Positions 53,263 through 63,965 of a stretch of 64,000 nt of DNA are shown here, piece by piece. A program made the translations under genes and the position numbers. The notes below the pieces were generated by a model. That model did not search any database and was not told the DNA's origin. It worked only from the letters and a program-made list of their open reading frames with translations. This DNA is from Symsagittifera roscoffensis (taxonomy: Eukaryota; Xenacoelomorpha; Acoela; Convolutidae), in contig NC_087062.1 in assembly GCF_963678635.1 (NCBI RefSeq), positions 5,012,193 to 5,076,192 on the forward strand, in the 5' to 3' direction. Each line of letters starts with the position of its first letter. Within the stretch, counting starts at the first letter, position 1.

Positions 53263-53521
53263 CTCATTATTTATCTCGACCTCTGGTTCTATATAGTTCC
53301 TACATTTTTCAATATAGGATCATTTTTTGAGCAACGAATCTGACTCTCTATTTATTCTAAAATTATTTCATGGCATTTATAAAGTTCGTTTTTGAGATTG
53401 CTACACTTCTCAAACAACTTCTTAATTTTTTTTGAAATTTAACCTCCATGCTTAATAATTTCGGAAATAAATGACTCTCAGAAATACTTTTTTTTTCACT
53501 CAAGTAAATCCAAAGAATACT

Positions 53522-54157
53522 CTAATACATCAATAACTTACAAGGGGGAGTAACTTGAAGTTTTAACGCTTTAAGTCTGTTGTGAATCGCTCTACGATTT
53601 TTAGGCGACAATCGATTCCGCTTCTTCTTAGCTTTCAGTGTATTTAGGTCAGCACTGTATCGTCTAAGTAACAACAGAGTCTTCAACTCAAGGGAAGGGG
53701 GCTGGTGCAGCTCTTTATACTTTTCGATAAATATTTGGTCTTTGGCCTTTCGCTTTGAGATAAAATCCTCAACTACGTTAAGAACGAGAATACCTGTCTT
53801 TTTCAATTCTTTTTCTATATTGCTCGTACCGTTGCGGCGACAGTATACATTAGCGGTAATTTTCTCCTTGTATCTCAAAAGAAGGCTCTTAAGTTGATCA
53901 GTACTCAAACTACGGTTGTTGTTTTTGCGGTGCTTACTAATGGAGTTATTTATGGCGTCATGCCAAATAACTAAATCTTTCCGATTCGACAAAAAGTGGT
54001 GCAGAAAGTATTGGATAGTTTTCTGCGAATCCCTGGCGTTAAAGTTAAAGCTTAAACCGGGCTTTGTGAAACAAGTCTCTTTAACGCGCTTTTGAGACGG
54101 TGCGGATAGTATACGGAGCGCGTGATCCAAGGAACTAGCTCCTAGAATGAATACCAT
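53522..54157 (-). CDS. BEL accessory ORF, 211 aa, unit 2
   Basis: Identical in length, differing from unit 4 only by Arg for Gln in SNRKDL. Open throughout. Confidence 0.7.
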   Translation of the reverse strand: MVFILGASSLDHALRILSAPSQKRVKETCFTKPGLSFNFNARDSQKTIQYFLHHFLSNRKDLVIWHDAINNSISKHRKNNNRSLSTDQLKSLLLRYKEKITANVYCRRNGTSNIEKELKKTGILVLNVVEDFISKRKAKDQIFIEKYKELHQPPSLELKTLLLLRRYSADLNTLKAKKKRNRLSPKNRRAIHNRLKALKLQVTPPCKLLMY

Positions 54158-54627
54158 ACACTTAAGAGACCTATGAGACGGCTACGTTTTTGCTGCTTTT
54201 TCAGTCTTAATGATAACTTTGCCTGCCTCTCAAGTTCCTCTTGTTGTTTCTTTAAAATCATTAAGTCGAGCTTTTTCTCAGAAAGTGTTTTCGACGGAGC
54301 GGCGGTATAACGACTAGATTTCTGAGAACCCGGTTGATGATGTCGGCTGCTTCGGTGTGACACCTTAGAGCGGGTATCTGTTTTATGCGACTGGGGTTTT
54401 TCACTTTTTTCAGAATGATGAGAAACTTTTGAGCTGCTATCTATGTTGTCCGGCTCTGTTACTGCCTCAAAACTTGTTTTATATGTGATAGCTTCCTGTA
54501 AAACTTTATCGTTGCTTTGAGTCAATTTATGAAGCCACATATCCTGTGCCAGTATCAATTCGTCGGGATTGGCACTTTTTGCAGCCATATCAATCAACTC
54601 ATTATTTATCTCGACCTCTGGTTCCAT
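54142..54627 (-). pseudogene. Truncated gag N-terminus, unit 1
   Basis: 161 codons, starting MEPEVEINNELIDMAAK because the upstream codon is ATG here where unit 4 has ATA. It ends in the same out-of-frame tail, RSRLIGLLSVWYSF. Confidence 0.85.
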
Positions 54628-54859
54628 ATAGTTCCTACATTTTTCAATATAGGATCATTTTTTGAGCAACGAATCTGACTCTCTATTTATTCTAAAATTA
54701 TTTCATGGCATTTATAAAGTTCGTTTTTGAGATTGCTACACTTCTCAAACAACTTCTTAATTTTTTTTTGAAATTTAACCTCCATGCTTAATAATTTCGG
54801 AAATAAATGACTCTCAGAAATACTTTTTTTTTTTCACTCAAGTAAATCCAAAGAATACT

Positions 54860-55495
54860 CTAATACATCAATAACTTACAAGGGGGAGTAACTTGAAGTT
54901 TTAACGCTTTAAGTCTGTTGTGAATCGCTCTACAATTTTTAGGCGACAATCGATTCCGCTTCTTCTTAGCTTTCAGTGTATTTAGGTCAGCACTGTATCG
55001 TCTAAGTAACAACAGAGTCTTCAACTCAAGGGAAGGGTGCTGGTGCAGCTCTTTATACTTTTCGATAAATATTTGGTCTTTGGCCTTTCGCTTTGAGATA
55101 AAATCCTCAACTACGTTAAGAACGAGAATACCTGTCTTTTTCAATTCTTTTTCTATATTGCTCGTACCGTTGCGGCGACAGTATACAATAGCGGTAATAT
55201 TCTCCTTGTATCTCAAAAGAAGCCTCTTAAGTTGATCAGTACTCAAACTACGGTTGTTGTTACTGCGGTGCTTACTAATGGAGTTATTTATGGCGTCATG
55301 CCAAATAACTAAATCTTTCCGATTCGACAAAAAGTGGTGCAGAAAGTATTGGATAGTTTTCTGCGAATCCCTGGCGTTAAAGTTAAAGCTTAAACCGGGC
55401 TTTGTGAAACAAGTCTCTTTAACGCGCTTTTGAGACGGTGCGGATAGTATACGGAGCGCGTGATCCAAGGAACTAGCTCCTAGAATGAATACCAT
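54860..55495 (-). CDS. BEL accessory ORF, 211 aa, unit 1 (most diverged)
   Basis: The 5'-most copy. It differs from the others at about seven residues (e.g. KHRSNN, QLKRLLL, KENITAIVY, HQHPS, NCRAIHN) but keeps the full frame. An in-frame TAG lies 27 nt upstream of the ATG, so there is no longer N-terminus in this frame. The C-terminal GTAAGT donor is kept. Confidence 0.7.
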   Translation of the reverse strand: MVFILGASSLDHALRILSAPSQKRVKETCFTKPGLSFNFNARDSQKTIQYFLHHFLSNRKDLVIWHDAINNSISKHRSNNNRSLSTDQLKRLLLRYKENITAIVYCRRNGTSNIEKELKKTGILVLNVVEDFISKRKAKDQIFIEKYKELHQHPSLELKTLLLLRRYSADLNTLKAKKKRNRLSPKNCRAIHNRLKALKLQVTPPCKLLMY

Positions 55496-55536
55496 ACACT
55501 TAAGAGACCTATGAGACGGCTACGTTACGCTGAAGT

Positions 55537-55935
55537 ACCAATGGGGTGGGGAAATTAAGTAGGTCGGTTGAACTCCAACAACGCACACGGAGTAAACCTG
55601 AGGATGAAAGAATTCAACTTAACTCACTTAATATCACCGTACCTGACCACTTAACATTAGTGTCGCGCTACGAAGTCAATAATCGGACGGGCTGAAACGG
55701 CTTAGATTTACTTGAAGCGTACTGGCCTTCAGTTTCACCAATGTGGGTGGGGGATCAGGCAAATTGGTTAAGTTCCAACAACACACGCGGAAAAAACCTG
55801 AGGATGAAAAAAATCAACTTAATTTGCCTGATATTTCGCTACCAGGCCACTTACCATAAGGTTGGTGTCAAGTTACAGCACAGTTTTGCAGAATTATGGG
55901 GACGTTTTGAGGAATTTTTGGCAATTTTTTACTTT
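55537..55935 (-). repeat. 200-bp tandem duplication in the BEL leader
   Basis: Plus-strand ACCAATG(T)GGGTGGGG starts at 55,537 and again at 55,737. Both copies share CCTGAGGATGAAA and TCAACTTAA...ATATC in the same order, at roughly 80% identity by eye. It lies between the small leader frame and the first 1,337-bp unit. Confidence 0.75.
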
Positions 55936-56694
55936 TTTCCCAAAATTTTTCGGACAATTTTGGTCAGCAGGTTCGAGTCGTAAACCAATCCAAAAAACTA
56001 GTCTAGTACTCCTTGTCTTTGATGCGATTTCATGGATTAATATTCTGTTCACAAATATCCAAAAAAAATTTGGTATCGAGAAAAAATGCCAAGTAAGTTG
56101 ACTAAATATCGATTGTAAGTTATTTCAGTTCAACAGAACTGTCCAAAAATTTTGGGTATTAAGAAAAATTACCGGTTGCTAGCTTGGTGAAATTTTTTTT
56201 AGCATATAGTACATCGTATATAATTTTATAGCACGAATGGAACGGTTTTTGAAAAAGTTTTGGAACCTTTTTACAGTTTTGGTGGAGATTGGGCGGTCAC
56301 CGGTGGACTTCAGTCATTGGCAGTACTTTTGTTTAACCCTTTACACGACCAAAAATCTGGCTTTGATTCGGCAGCTGCAGAAACCGACTTTCAATACACG
56401 ACACCTGTTTAAAGGCCTCCGTTTCCTCAATTCAGGATACCTGTAGAAAAAAAAGATCTCCGTTCAAGCAATTCCAGATAACTGTATGTAGGCCTCAGTT
56501 TCAAAGCTCAGACTGCGGTAGTCGCTTTTCTTGTGAACAATAGCTGCATTGAAGTTGGGCGAGGAATTGAGCAGCTCCCTAAACCAGCTTAGCTGTCATC
56601 GCCATTTTGGTGCTCGTGATTTATATCGGCTGATATAATATCGTTCGTGATTGCTATCGACTGGAATCGAACAACGCTGTCCTCACTCGTCTGT

Positions 56695-56938
56695 TTATGA
56701 AATTTGAACACTTTGTATTGTGGGGTGCAGGGAATGGAATTTCTCTATGGTCGCTGACAGAGAATTCTGGGAAGAGATTCGTATTTGTTTACCTTCGTCA
56801 AATAAAATCACCGGGATGCCATCAAACGCAGTCAATTTTATCCGCTGTTCACTGAGTTCTCTGCTATTTGACTCGAATATTAATCGTATCTCTTGTGTTG
56901 CTGGACCGGCTTCGTGGCTCCCCTCGTTAATAGAGTAA
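56695..56938 (-). CDS. Small open frame in the BEL leader
   Basis: About 81 codons downstream of the primer-binding site, with IRLIFESNSRELSEQRIKL and TAFDGIPVILFDEGKQIRIS. The frame is open back into the LTR, so the start cannot be chosen. A GAAG|GTAAAC within it could act as a splice donor. No family recognised; it could equally be chance or a leader exon. Confidence 0.35.
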
Positions 56939-56961
56939 CGGTCCCTTGTGGGGCGCCAAAA
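56939..56961 (-). other. BEL primer-binding site
   Basis: Directly after the LTR end (minus ...GGGCACA) comes TTTTGGCGCCCCACAAGGGA. TGGCGCC-type sequences at this place bind the 3' end of a host tRNA to prime reverse transcription. The tRNA species is not determined. Confidence 0.7.
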
Positions 56962-57013
56962 TGTGCCCGCTAATCTCCGTAGGATGAATTTAACCGACAA
57001 ATCAACATTGAAT
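56962..57013 (-). repeat. BEL 5' LTR remnant
   Basis: Fifty-two bases matching the start of the 3' LTR (TGTGCCCGCTAATCTCCGTA...). Similarity stops after AAATCAACATTGAAT. The short AATCAACAAAA that follows could be the other LTR end after an internal deletion of about 220 bp. No target-site duplication is visible. Confidence 0.7.
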
Positions 57014-60000
57014 CAACAAAAGCCTATACATTGGTTTCAAAATTGAATATGGATGTTAAAATAATAAAAAAAAATTTTTTTCTCTTAAAAAAATGATATG
57101 CAGTTATACAAAAATATTTTATGCAAACTTTCAGGCAGTTTTTGGTTTTGATATTTTGTTTTACAAGAAGGTTTTTGTTCGTTTGAGACACGGCTTTTTC
57201 TTAGACTGATGCAGTAATAATTTTAATTTTAGCAACTAGAAGGTGTGTCAAATTTTGCGTGTAGTCAATTTTATTTTTGAATTTTAAGTAATTTCAGCTA
57301 AGTGATTGCATTTTTATTTTCCATTGTTTTCTCTGAATATTAAGAATCAACATTGAATTGTCAATTTTTTTTTCGAGAAGCAAATACAATTAAGATGAAT
57401 GACTGATGTAATCTACTCGTTGCAGAACTCATGCCTATCTCTAGATATAAGAAAAACTATGCCAAAAAGACCTACAAAAATGGAGTTTCAATCAAAGGCA
57501 AAAGCATGGTTTGGTGATTTCGAAATATTCCTCAGTTAGTTGCGCAGCAGCCAATAATTTGTGTTGTGGAGAATTTACTTTTCTTCAATCAAAATCAATA
57601 GTAAAACAAGGATAGCTGGTTGCTGTGCAAGTAGTACAGAATGTTCCAACCACAGACTTAATAAAGAGCATAAAAAAGTTTTTTCAAATAATTTTTTTTT
57701 CGGCGTGGTCTGTTAAAATGAGCTGAACAAAAAAAACTAGGCATATTCAAAAATTGGGCATATTCGAAAATTGTAGTAAAGCAAGCAATTTGAAAAATAA
57801 TTTTTCTCTAAAAAAAGACTTGAAAACAAAAAAAAAACATTTTCAAATTTTGCAGTATTTTAAATTTATGATAATTTTGATACCAAAAAGACGCTAGAAC
57901 GCTCGAAAAACAAACGTTACTCGAGTAAAAGTAGTTGTTTATGTTTTAAACGTAGTTATTGTAAGCTTTTAAGCCATTAAATTAAAGTATTGTAAGCTTG
58001 CTCGCTCGCTCGCTTTACTTGCTCGAATTAAGACGAAAACAAAAAATTTCAAACCGGTTTTTCCCAACAATGGGAAAATTGTTTGAAATTTTTACAACTT
58101 GTTCGAGTCACGACCGTAAGGGCTTTAATATGATATATAATTCAATCAACTCCCTCCGATTATTATTTGTGGTTAGCTAGTTTTGAGAGAAAATCAAAAG
58201 TTAAAGAAAAAAGCAGAAAAAAAACAAAAACACACATGAATACAAAGTCACTCCACATTTTTTAAATAGTCGGAACAATAACGCTCAATTTCTCAATTTA
58301 GTTGATGAAAATAGCGAAAAACTATTTGAATCACATTGAATTGGCTTTAATATCATTCATGATCTACATACAACCTTCAACCAGCGATTTCAACCGGGAT
58401 TTTTAGCAACCATTTGAGTGAACTATCAGTTTTGGATAATTTTAAATTTAGGGTAAAAGATTACATGAATCTATTAGTATCTTAAAGCTGCAATTTCAAA
58501 TCAAACTGTTGAAAACAAGAGAAATAATTAGATTTTAGCAAGTGTAAATGATTGATTAGAGCTGTGTTGGTTTTGTCATAATTTTCAAGATAGTTAGGTG
58601 CAATAGAAGAATTGGGTTATAATCCTCATTTAATTCCATCCAAACAAACAATGCATAGAAATGGATATTTTCCGACAGTCCAGTCCTAAGTAATCCAACT
58701 TTTTTGTTTTCGAGCTAGCGCAGCAAAAACATTTTAATGACACACTTGAAAATGGATAACCGGTTACTTTGGAGGTTTTGCAACAACATTTTTTCTTTTT
58801 TTTCCGAAATTAACGTGAAAACATCAAGCTTCATTTCGTTTCACATGAAACACTTAAAAAAAGTGGTAATTAATTGTTGAGCATTTATTGGTATATGGCG
58901 CCATAAAAAATAGACCAACAAAACTTGGAAACTTTAGAGGTTTAGCAACAATTTTTTGCTCTTTTTCAAAAGTCCCTATGCTATATTTTCTATTAACAGC
59001 GCAAAAAAACTTTTAAATGGTTATATCTAATGTGTAATTAAAAAATTTCTATAAGTGGTTCTTCTTAACTTGATTCGAGTTTCTCTGTGCTTGCTCCGAA
59101 ATTTCTTTGAGGAAAAATAATCCTCCATTGCTGCATTTGAGTTGCAATCAAATTTCATTTTTTTTTGGTAAATCATCATGAAATTGATTACTAAGTTCAT
59201 ATTTTGTTATTTCGTTGGCTTGCGTGGAAAAAAAAGAGAACTGAGTAATAGGGTCAGTTTTTTGCAGTCAATTCAATTTTTTCATAGTAAACTGTCGCTA
59301 CTCAAGCGTGGTATCCTCTATTGATTTTTTAGGTAAAGGACATTCAAAACAAAAAACACTCTCAGTTTCGAGAAAACAAGTCTGATTTTTTTTCGATAAT
59401 CAAACTACCTTAGGTGACGTTTGACAAAAAATAGGTCTCACAAGGTTAATTCTACTACAATTTTCACGCTAGTTTGGCCATAATTACAATTCTTTTTATG
59501 AAATTTCCTAATTTTATCTTTTTTTCGTGATTTTTTTTTCAAAATAATTAAAAAAGTTCTTTTCTCAAAACAACTTTGTCCAAATATTTTTTTTTGATTC
59601 CTGCAGAAACTGTTTATCCTTCGTTGTTGGTTTTTTTTGACCAAACAGAAGTGGAAAACAACCATCTTTAAATGTGCAATCTATCAGTAGAGTAAACGAG
59701 AACTATTTGATTACAGATAAAAACAATTATCATGGTTCCTATCTACACTTTTAAGCAACAAGTTATTTTAATTGCTTATTTTGTTCAGATTTTTAATTGA
59801 GCTTCAGGGAAATATAGAGTACACTATGTTAAAGTTAGAGAAAATTAAAGATTCTTCACCACAACTGCATAAACTTATGTTTTACAGATAGATTAAATAA
59901 GGTTTTTCAGGAACTGAATCTATGGCTATAAACAATAAAACAAAAAAGTATTTTTAGACAAAAATCAAAATATCAAAAAAGCACCCAGAAACCGTCTCAT

Positions 60001-60539
60001 TTTCATACGAAATAACCGCTTGGTTAATAGGCAGTCAGCCTATTATCAAGCAATTATAATACTTAAGTCAGGCAAACCTGATTTTGTATACATGCTAAAA
60101 CCACTTTCTGAAATTTTTTAGAGGTCGACCAAATTGATTTTCCGATCTCTCCTAAATCACAGTATAGATCCTATTTTGACCAAATGAAGGCAACTCTTGA
60201 TAAACTTTTTGAAAGGTTTTATTTTTATACTGGTCTGGTACTGAGTACCATTTTTAACGAAAAAGAAAAAAAACCAAGGTGTCAAGTCCTTACTAACAAT
60301 TATATCTGACGATCAAAATTGTTATTTATTTTTCCCCAAAATAACCTTTAGTTTTTGAGTACATAATAACTTCAAACAAAAAATTTCCAAGAAAACGTCG
60401 TAATTTTTTCTAATAAAACTCTAATTAAAAACCAAATTTTTATCAATATTTCATTTTAATTTTCGGCGATTAATAAACTCCTTTCCAAATATATTATCAA
60501 TATCCATTATTTGTTTGCTACAAAACATTTTTTAAATAC
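57014..60539. other. Intergenic, AT-rich
   Basis: No gene seen. Contains the second copy of repeat F (58,370-58,800), a family A left-end scrap at about 58,268-58,282 (AGTCGGAACAATAACG) and a family D scrap at 60,118-60,200. Confidence 0.5.
58370..58800 (+). repeat. Two-copy dispersed repeat F, copy 2
   Basis: Matches 34,390-34,790 in the same orientation, strongest at 58,610-58,710. Confidence 0.75.
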
Positions 60540-62270
60540 CAGTTTTACTTTCATCTTAAGACTTTTGTTTGAAACGCATATAATATAACCATAACTAAAA
60601 AAAAATCCAGAAAACAAAATAAAGAAATTGCAATTTTTCTTAAGCTGATTTTTTTCTTTATTAATTAAAACAGATTCAATTTGTTAAAAGCATTTCAAAA
60701 AAAACTTTTGATGCCTTTTTTAAAGCACTCACCGTTAAATGAATTGTTTACTTAAAATATTTTTCTGAATTTAAGAAAATTGTAAAAGAGGAACACTGAA
60801 AAGAAAGTCAGGAAATGATTATCAATCAGTACCCAGCAAGAATTGAGTGGCATTTTTTTCAAATAACTATCAATAAAAGTCACCATCAAACCTGTTTTGA
60901 ATTCTGTTTTTAAAACTTGTCAAAGAAATTTTAGGATGGAGGAAGCTTTTGTAGATTGGTAAACCTGGGTAGCCAATCCCTGATTTGTTATTTTTTGTGG
61001 GTCATAACATATGTCATAAAAGACATCTTATGATTTTTTAAACTAATATTACTGTATTATTAATTTCAAAATTAGCTTTAGGAAAAATGGTCAGCTATCG
61101 CCGGTTACGAGTTGTCGCTTTTTATGTTATATTGCGTGTTGGGAATAGCGATATGTTCAAAAGTTCGAAGCTATCGCCCGTTAGAAATCACAACCTCTAC
61201 ACAAAATTTGCACTTAAATATTAACATACGTTGGCTGTTATCAACCCTGCTTAAGACTAATTATTTCCAACAGAGTCGCGTAGGATAGTGGTTCGGCGGT
61301 CACTTCCAGAGCATCTGATTTTAATACCGATGCCATGTCATGACAATGATAGTGAGTCTGCAAGGACGAGCTCTGACTTGATCTCTAGTGTTTAGTGATT
61401 TCACAGCCACGGGACGAAAACGTTTCAATTTTTTGTTATCAAGCGATGAAATGAACAAAAAACTTTCTCACGTTTGTGCCATTTTCTCTACAACTGATAA
61501 AGATTCACTGTGAAACTTTGACACATGAGGGATGAAAAACTATAGTTGCCTAAACAACCGTAAAAATATGTTTTATCGCGCAATTCGACCACTTCAAGAG
61601 AGGACGTTTAAGAAGTGTTCTTAGTTTCAACCAGTTCCCGTAAAAGGGAGAAGCAAATTGAAATTTTAAACCTAAAAGTACTCGTTAGAAATTTATGGAT
61701 ATAAGCTAGGCCATCTTATAGGTTGGTTTATTTTCACGTAAATAAGAACTAAACACATTTTTCAGCTCTCAGACAGAAACTGACAAAAAAATTCTGCTAT
61801 TTATTTGACAAAATTGCAGAAATCTTTGACAGATTTTACTTCGTAGCTGAACAGTTCTCTGTATTCTTTTTTAGATAGAAATTGAATGAGGGCCTAGCTT
61901 AGATCCTCAGTTTTTCAACGGGTACTTTTAAGCTTCAAATATTTTTGTTGTTTAGGTGGGAATTTTTTGGCATTATCAACACTTCTGTGACGCCCTTTAC
62001 TTAAATGGTCACATGACGCCTTAAACTTTGTTTAGTTTTTTGTTACAAAAAATCGTTCATTTCATCCCCTGAAACCTAAAAATCGTAATTTCTATGCCAG
62101 AGGACTGTGCCACAGCCTGATTGATCTCGGCTGCAATACTGGTACCACGTCAAAAACCTAGACGCAACAACCGGCCATGAGATCAAAAAAGAGCTTTGCT
62201 CAACAAAGATTACGTATTCTGGAATGGAAGCATATAAAATAAGTTGATTGAATATTGTTATAACGTGTGA
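60540..62270 (+). repeat. Repeat C, copy 1 (interrupted)
   Basis: Shares with 62,395-63,160 the order TTTTGTTTGAA, CAGCTATCGCCG, TATCGCCCGTTA, GTTGGCTGTTATCAA, AGAGCATC and CCATGTCATG. Then, after an extra ~650 bp (61,440-62,090), come GGTACCACGT and CAGCCATGA/CGGCCATGA. It contains one minisatellite-like word (TTACGAGTTGTCGC at 61,104). Confidence 0.7.
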
Positions 62271-62394
62271 ATATCTTTCGACAGAATCGAAAAAATCTTA
62301 TTTTAAAAAAAATGTCGGCTATATAGAAAATTCGCCTCTAGTTATTCTTACAATTGCCATTAGTTGTTCGCTACGCAACTTTCTTTTTTCCTAA

Positions 62395-63160
62395 TATTAA
62401 GTTAAAACTTTTGTTTGAAGCGCTTTTATCATAACCACAACTGAAAATGTTTCAATGAACAAAGAAAAAAATTGAAAGGGTACCTGAAAATAATCCAAAC
62501 ACATTCAAAATTTTTTCAGCAGTTTTAAAATGTTTGTCTGAGTTTTCATTGTCCTAAAATTGTTGAAATCTTCAAAAGATAGTTTGAAGCTTTTTTGTTT
62601 TGCACTGACCTCTAAAACAATCCTTAAAATTTGAATTTTTATCCGAACGTAGTAAAATTATCTAAAAGGAATGTTAAAAAAATCAATCAATAAACCCAGC
62701 AAGCAATGATTAGAGATTTATCAGCTATCGCCGTTTACGAATTGTCGCAATTTACGATTTATTGCCTGTTATGAATAAACGTTTCAAACTATCGCCCGTT
62801 ACACAATTCACGGCATCTAATTAATAGTCGCATAAAATTAAGTTAACACCCGTTGGCTGTTATCAATCTAGTCTTAATACCAAATATTTTGAACAAAGGC
62901 GTTAACTTCGAGAGCATCAGGTTGTTATACCGATCCCATGTCATGGCAATTGATGCAAGGAAGAGCTCTCCATTGACCTCTAGTTTCAAATAATTCCACA
63001 GCAGCCGGACCACTTTTGGCATTAGATATGGTACCACGTGAAAGTTTTTGACGCTAGGACAGCCATGAATTGAAAAAATAGAACTTTTCTCAACAAAAAA
63101 ACGTAGTCTGGAGTATAAGGAACTGATTTTTATGACAGGGTGGGTGGTTTTCTTTGTTAT
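62395..63160 (+). repeat. Repeat C, copy 2
   Basis: Second copy without the 650-bp interruption. Contains TTTACGAATTGTCGC at about 62,735, almost the 17-bp minisatellite unit of intron 3. Confidence 0.7.
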
Positions 63161-63263
63161 AATTATTTGCTAATATAAAAGGTTGCCTCTAGATATATTA
63201 ACAGTTGTTTACTATTTTACTTATATCAATTTTGTAATTTCAATTTATACATTATATATAGAG

Positions 63264-63801
63264 AGTTGCAAAAAGTTCGGACAGACAAAATTAATTTAAA
63301 AGAGCAACCGTCTAGACATCAACGGAAATTAAAACTGAAATGAACATAACGTCGAAAGTTCATAAAGCAGAGTTTCGGGATCTAATTAACAATCTCCTCT
63401 TTCAAGAAAAGGGCGGAGATTGCTAATAAGATTACTTGCAGCGTACTTTCGACCAATCAAAATGCAGCAAAATTCGGATTTACAGGGGTGGAGATTCTTT
63501 AGTAGATACAGTAAGGGGGGTGGAGATTGTTAAGTAGATCCGAGTTTCGCTCAAAACCTATAACCACGGCGGGCAATTGCATCCGAAGCGTCGAACTGTT
63601 TTATAGTACAATCTGGTTGTTGATCGCAGTATTTAAAAATTAGGCTATCATAATCATCGGGTAATCGACGATCTCGCATTTCGAATTTGGTCTGACAAAA
63701 ATTTCAAGGTTGTTCGGCTTCAGTTTTTGCATGCAAAAAAGCGGCGAAAAGCAGTGATTGCTCATTTTAAATAATCTTGTCTGTCCGAACTTTTTGCTAC
63801 T
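63264..63801 (+). mobile_element. Tc1/mariner-type MITE with a nested insertion
   Basis: A perfect 21-bp inverted repeat, GCAAAAAGTTCGGACAGACA(A), at 63,268-63,288 and 63,777-63,797, flanked by AT-rich TA-containing sequence. The inside is too short and too broken for a transposase, though IWSDKNF-like words in one frame may be a relic. Repeat E copy 2 interrupts it at 63,405-63,541. Confidence 0.8.
63405..63541 (+). repeat. Repeat E, copy 2 (inside the MITE)
   Basis: GGGCGGAGATTGCTAATAAG on the left, GGGGTGGAGATTGTTAAGTAGATCC on the right, and CCAATCAAAATGCAGCAAAA inside, as in copy 1 at 25,352. Confidence 0.6.
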
Positions 63802-63918
63802 AATTATATAACAAAACTTGCTTATTATGAAAAGTTGTCTTTTAAGAATTTTCCCCTGAAACGAATTGTCGCCTGTCGCTGGTTAAGAACAATTTTGCTT
63901 TCTGCGATTTACAGACGA

Positions 63919-63928
63919 TATATAAAAG
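63919..63928 (+). promoter_or_regulatory. TATA box of a gene leaving the window
   Basis: TATATAAAAG, followed at 63,957-63,962 by TCAGTT (initiator-like) and an ATG at 63,966. The TATA-to-initiator spacing (about 38 bp) is slightly long. Confidence 0.4.
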
Positions 63929-63965
63929 GCTGTCCCTCCTTCCTGTCTAAGCACAATCAGTTACT

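Larger units (their letters stand above)
50182..55525 (-). repeat. Four head-to-tail units of about 1,337 bp (accessory ORF plus gag N-terminus)
   Basis: Units on the plus strand: about 54,186-55,525, 52,851-54,185, 51,514-52,850 and 50,182-51,513. Each runs (minus strand) from TAGCCGTCTCATAGGTCTCT through the 211-codon frame, a ~230-bp spacer and the first ~147 gag codons. In three units gag is cut at RLKKQQK and the next unit begins at once; in the last it continues into the rest of gag. Copies differ at only a few positions, the 5'-most most of all. Confidence 0.95.
43764..57013 (-). mobile_element. BEL/Pao LTR retrotransposon with amplified 5' module
   Basis: About 13.2 kb, transcribed leftward. 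In order: 5' LTR remnant (57,013-56,962), primer-binding site, leader with a small open frame and a 200-bp tandem duplication, four units of about 1,337 bp each with a 211-codon frame and the start of gag, the rest of gag, protease, reverse transcriptase, RNase H, integrase with DUF5641-type C-terminus, tRNA-like sequence, polypurine tract and 3' LTR. The class is shown by the Pao-type order and motifs (CCHC knuckles, Asp-Ser-Ala protease, YMDD, FDPIGLVAP). Gag and pol are broken in four places, so this copy is not autonomous. Confidence 0.92.

Noticed and set aside
56237-56446. A 69-codon plus-strand frame in the BEL leader
   Set aside because: Antisense to the element, no family match, ordinary chance length.
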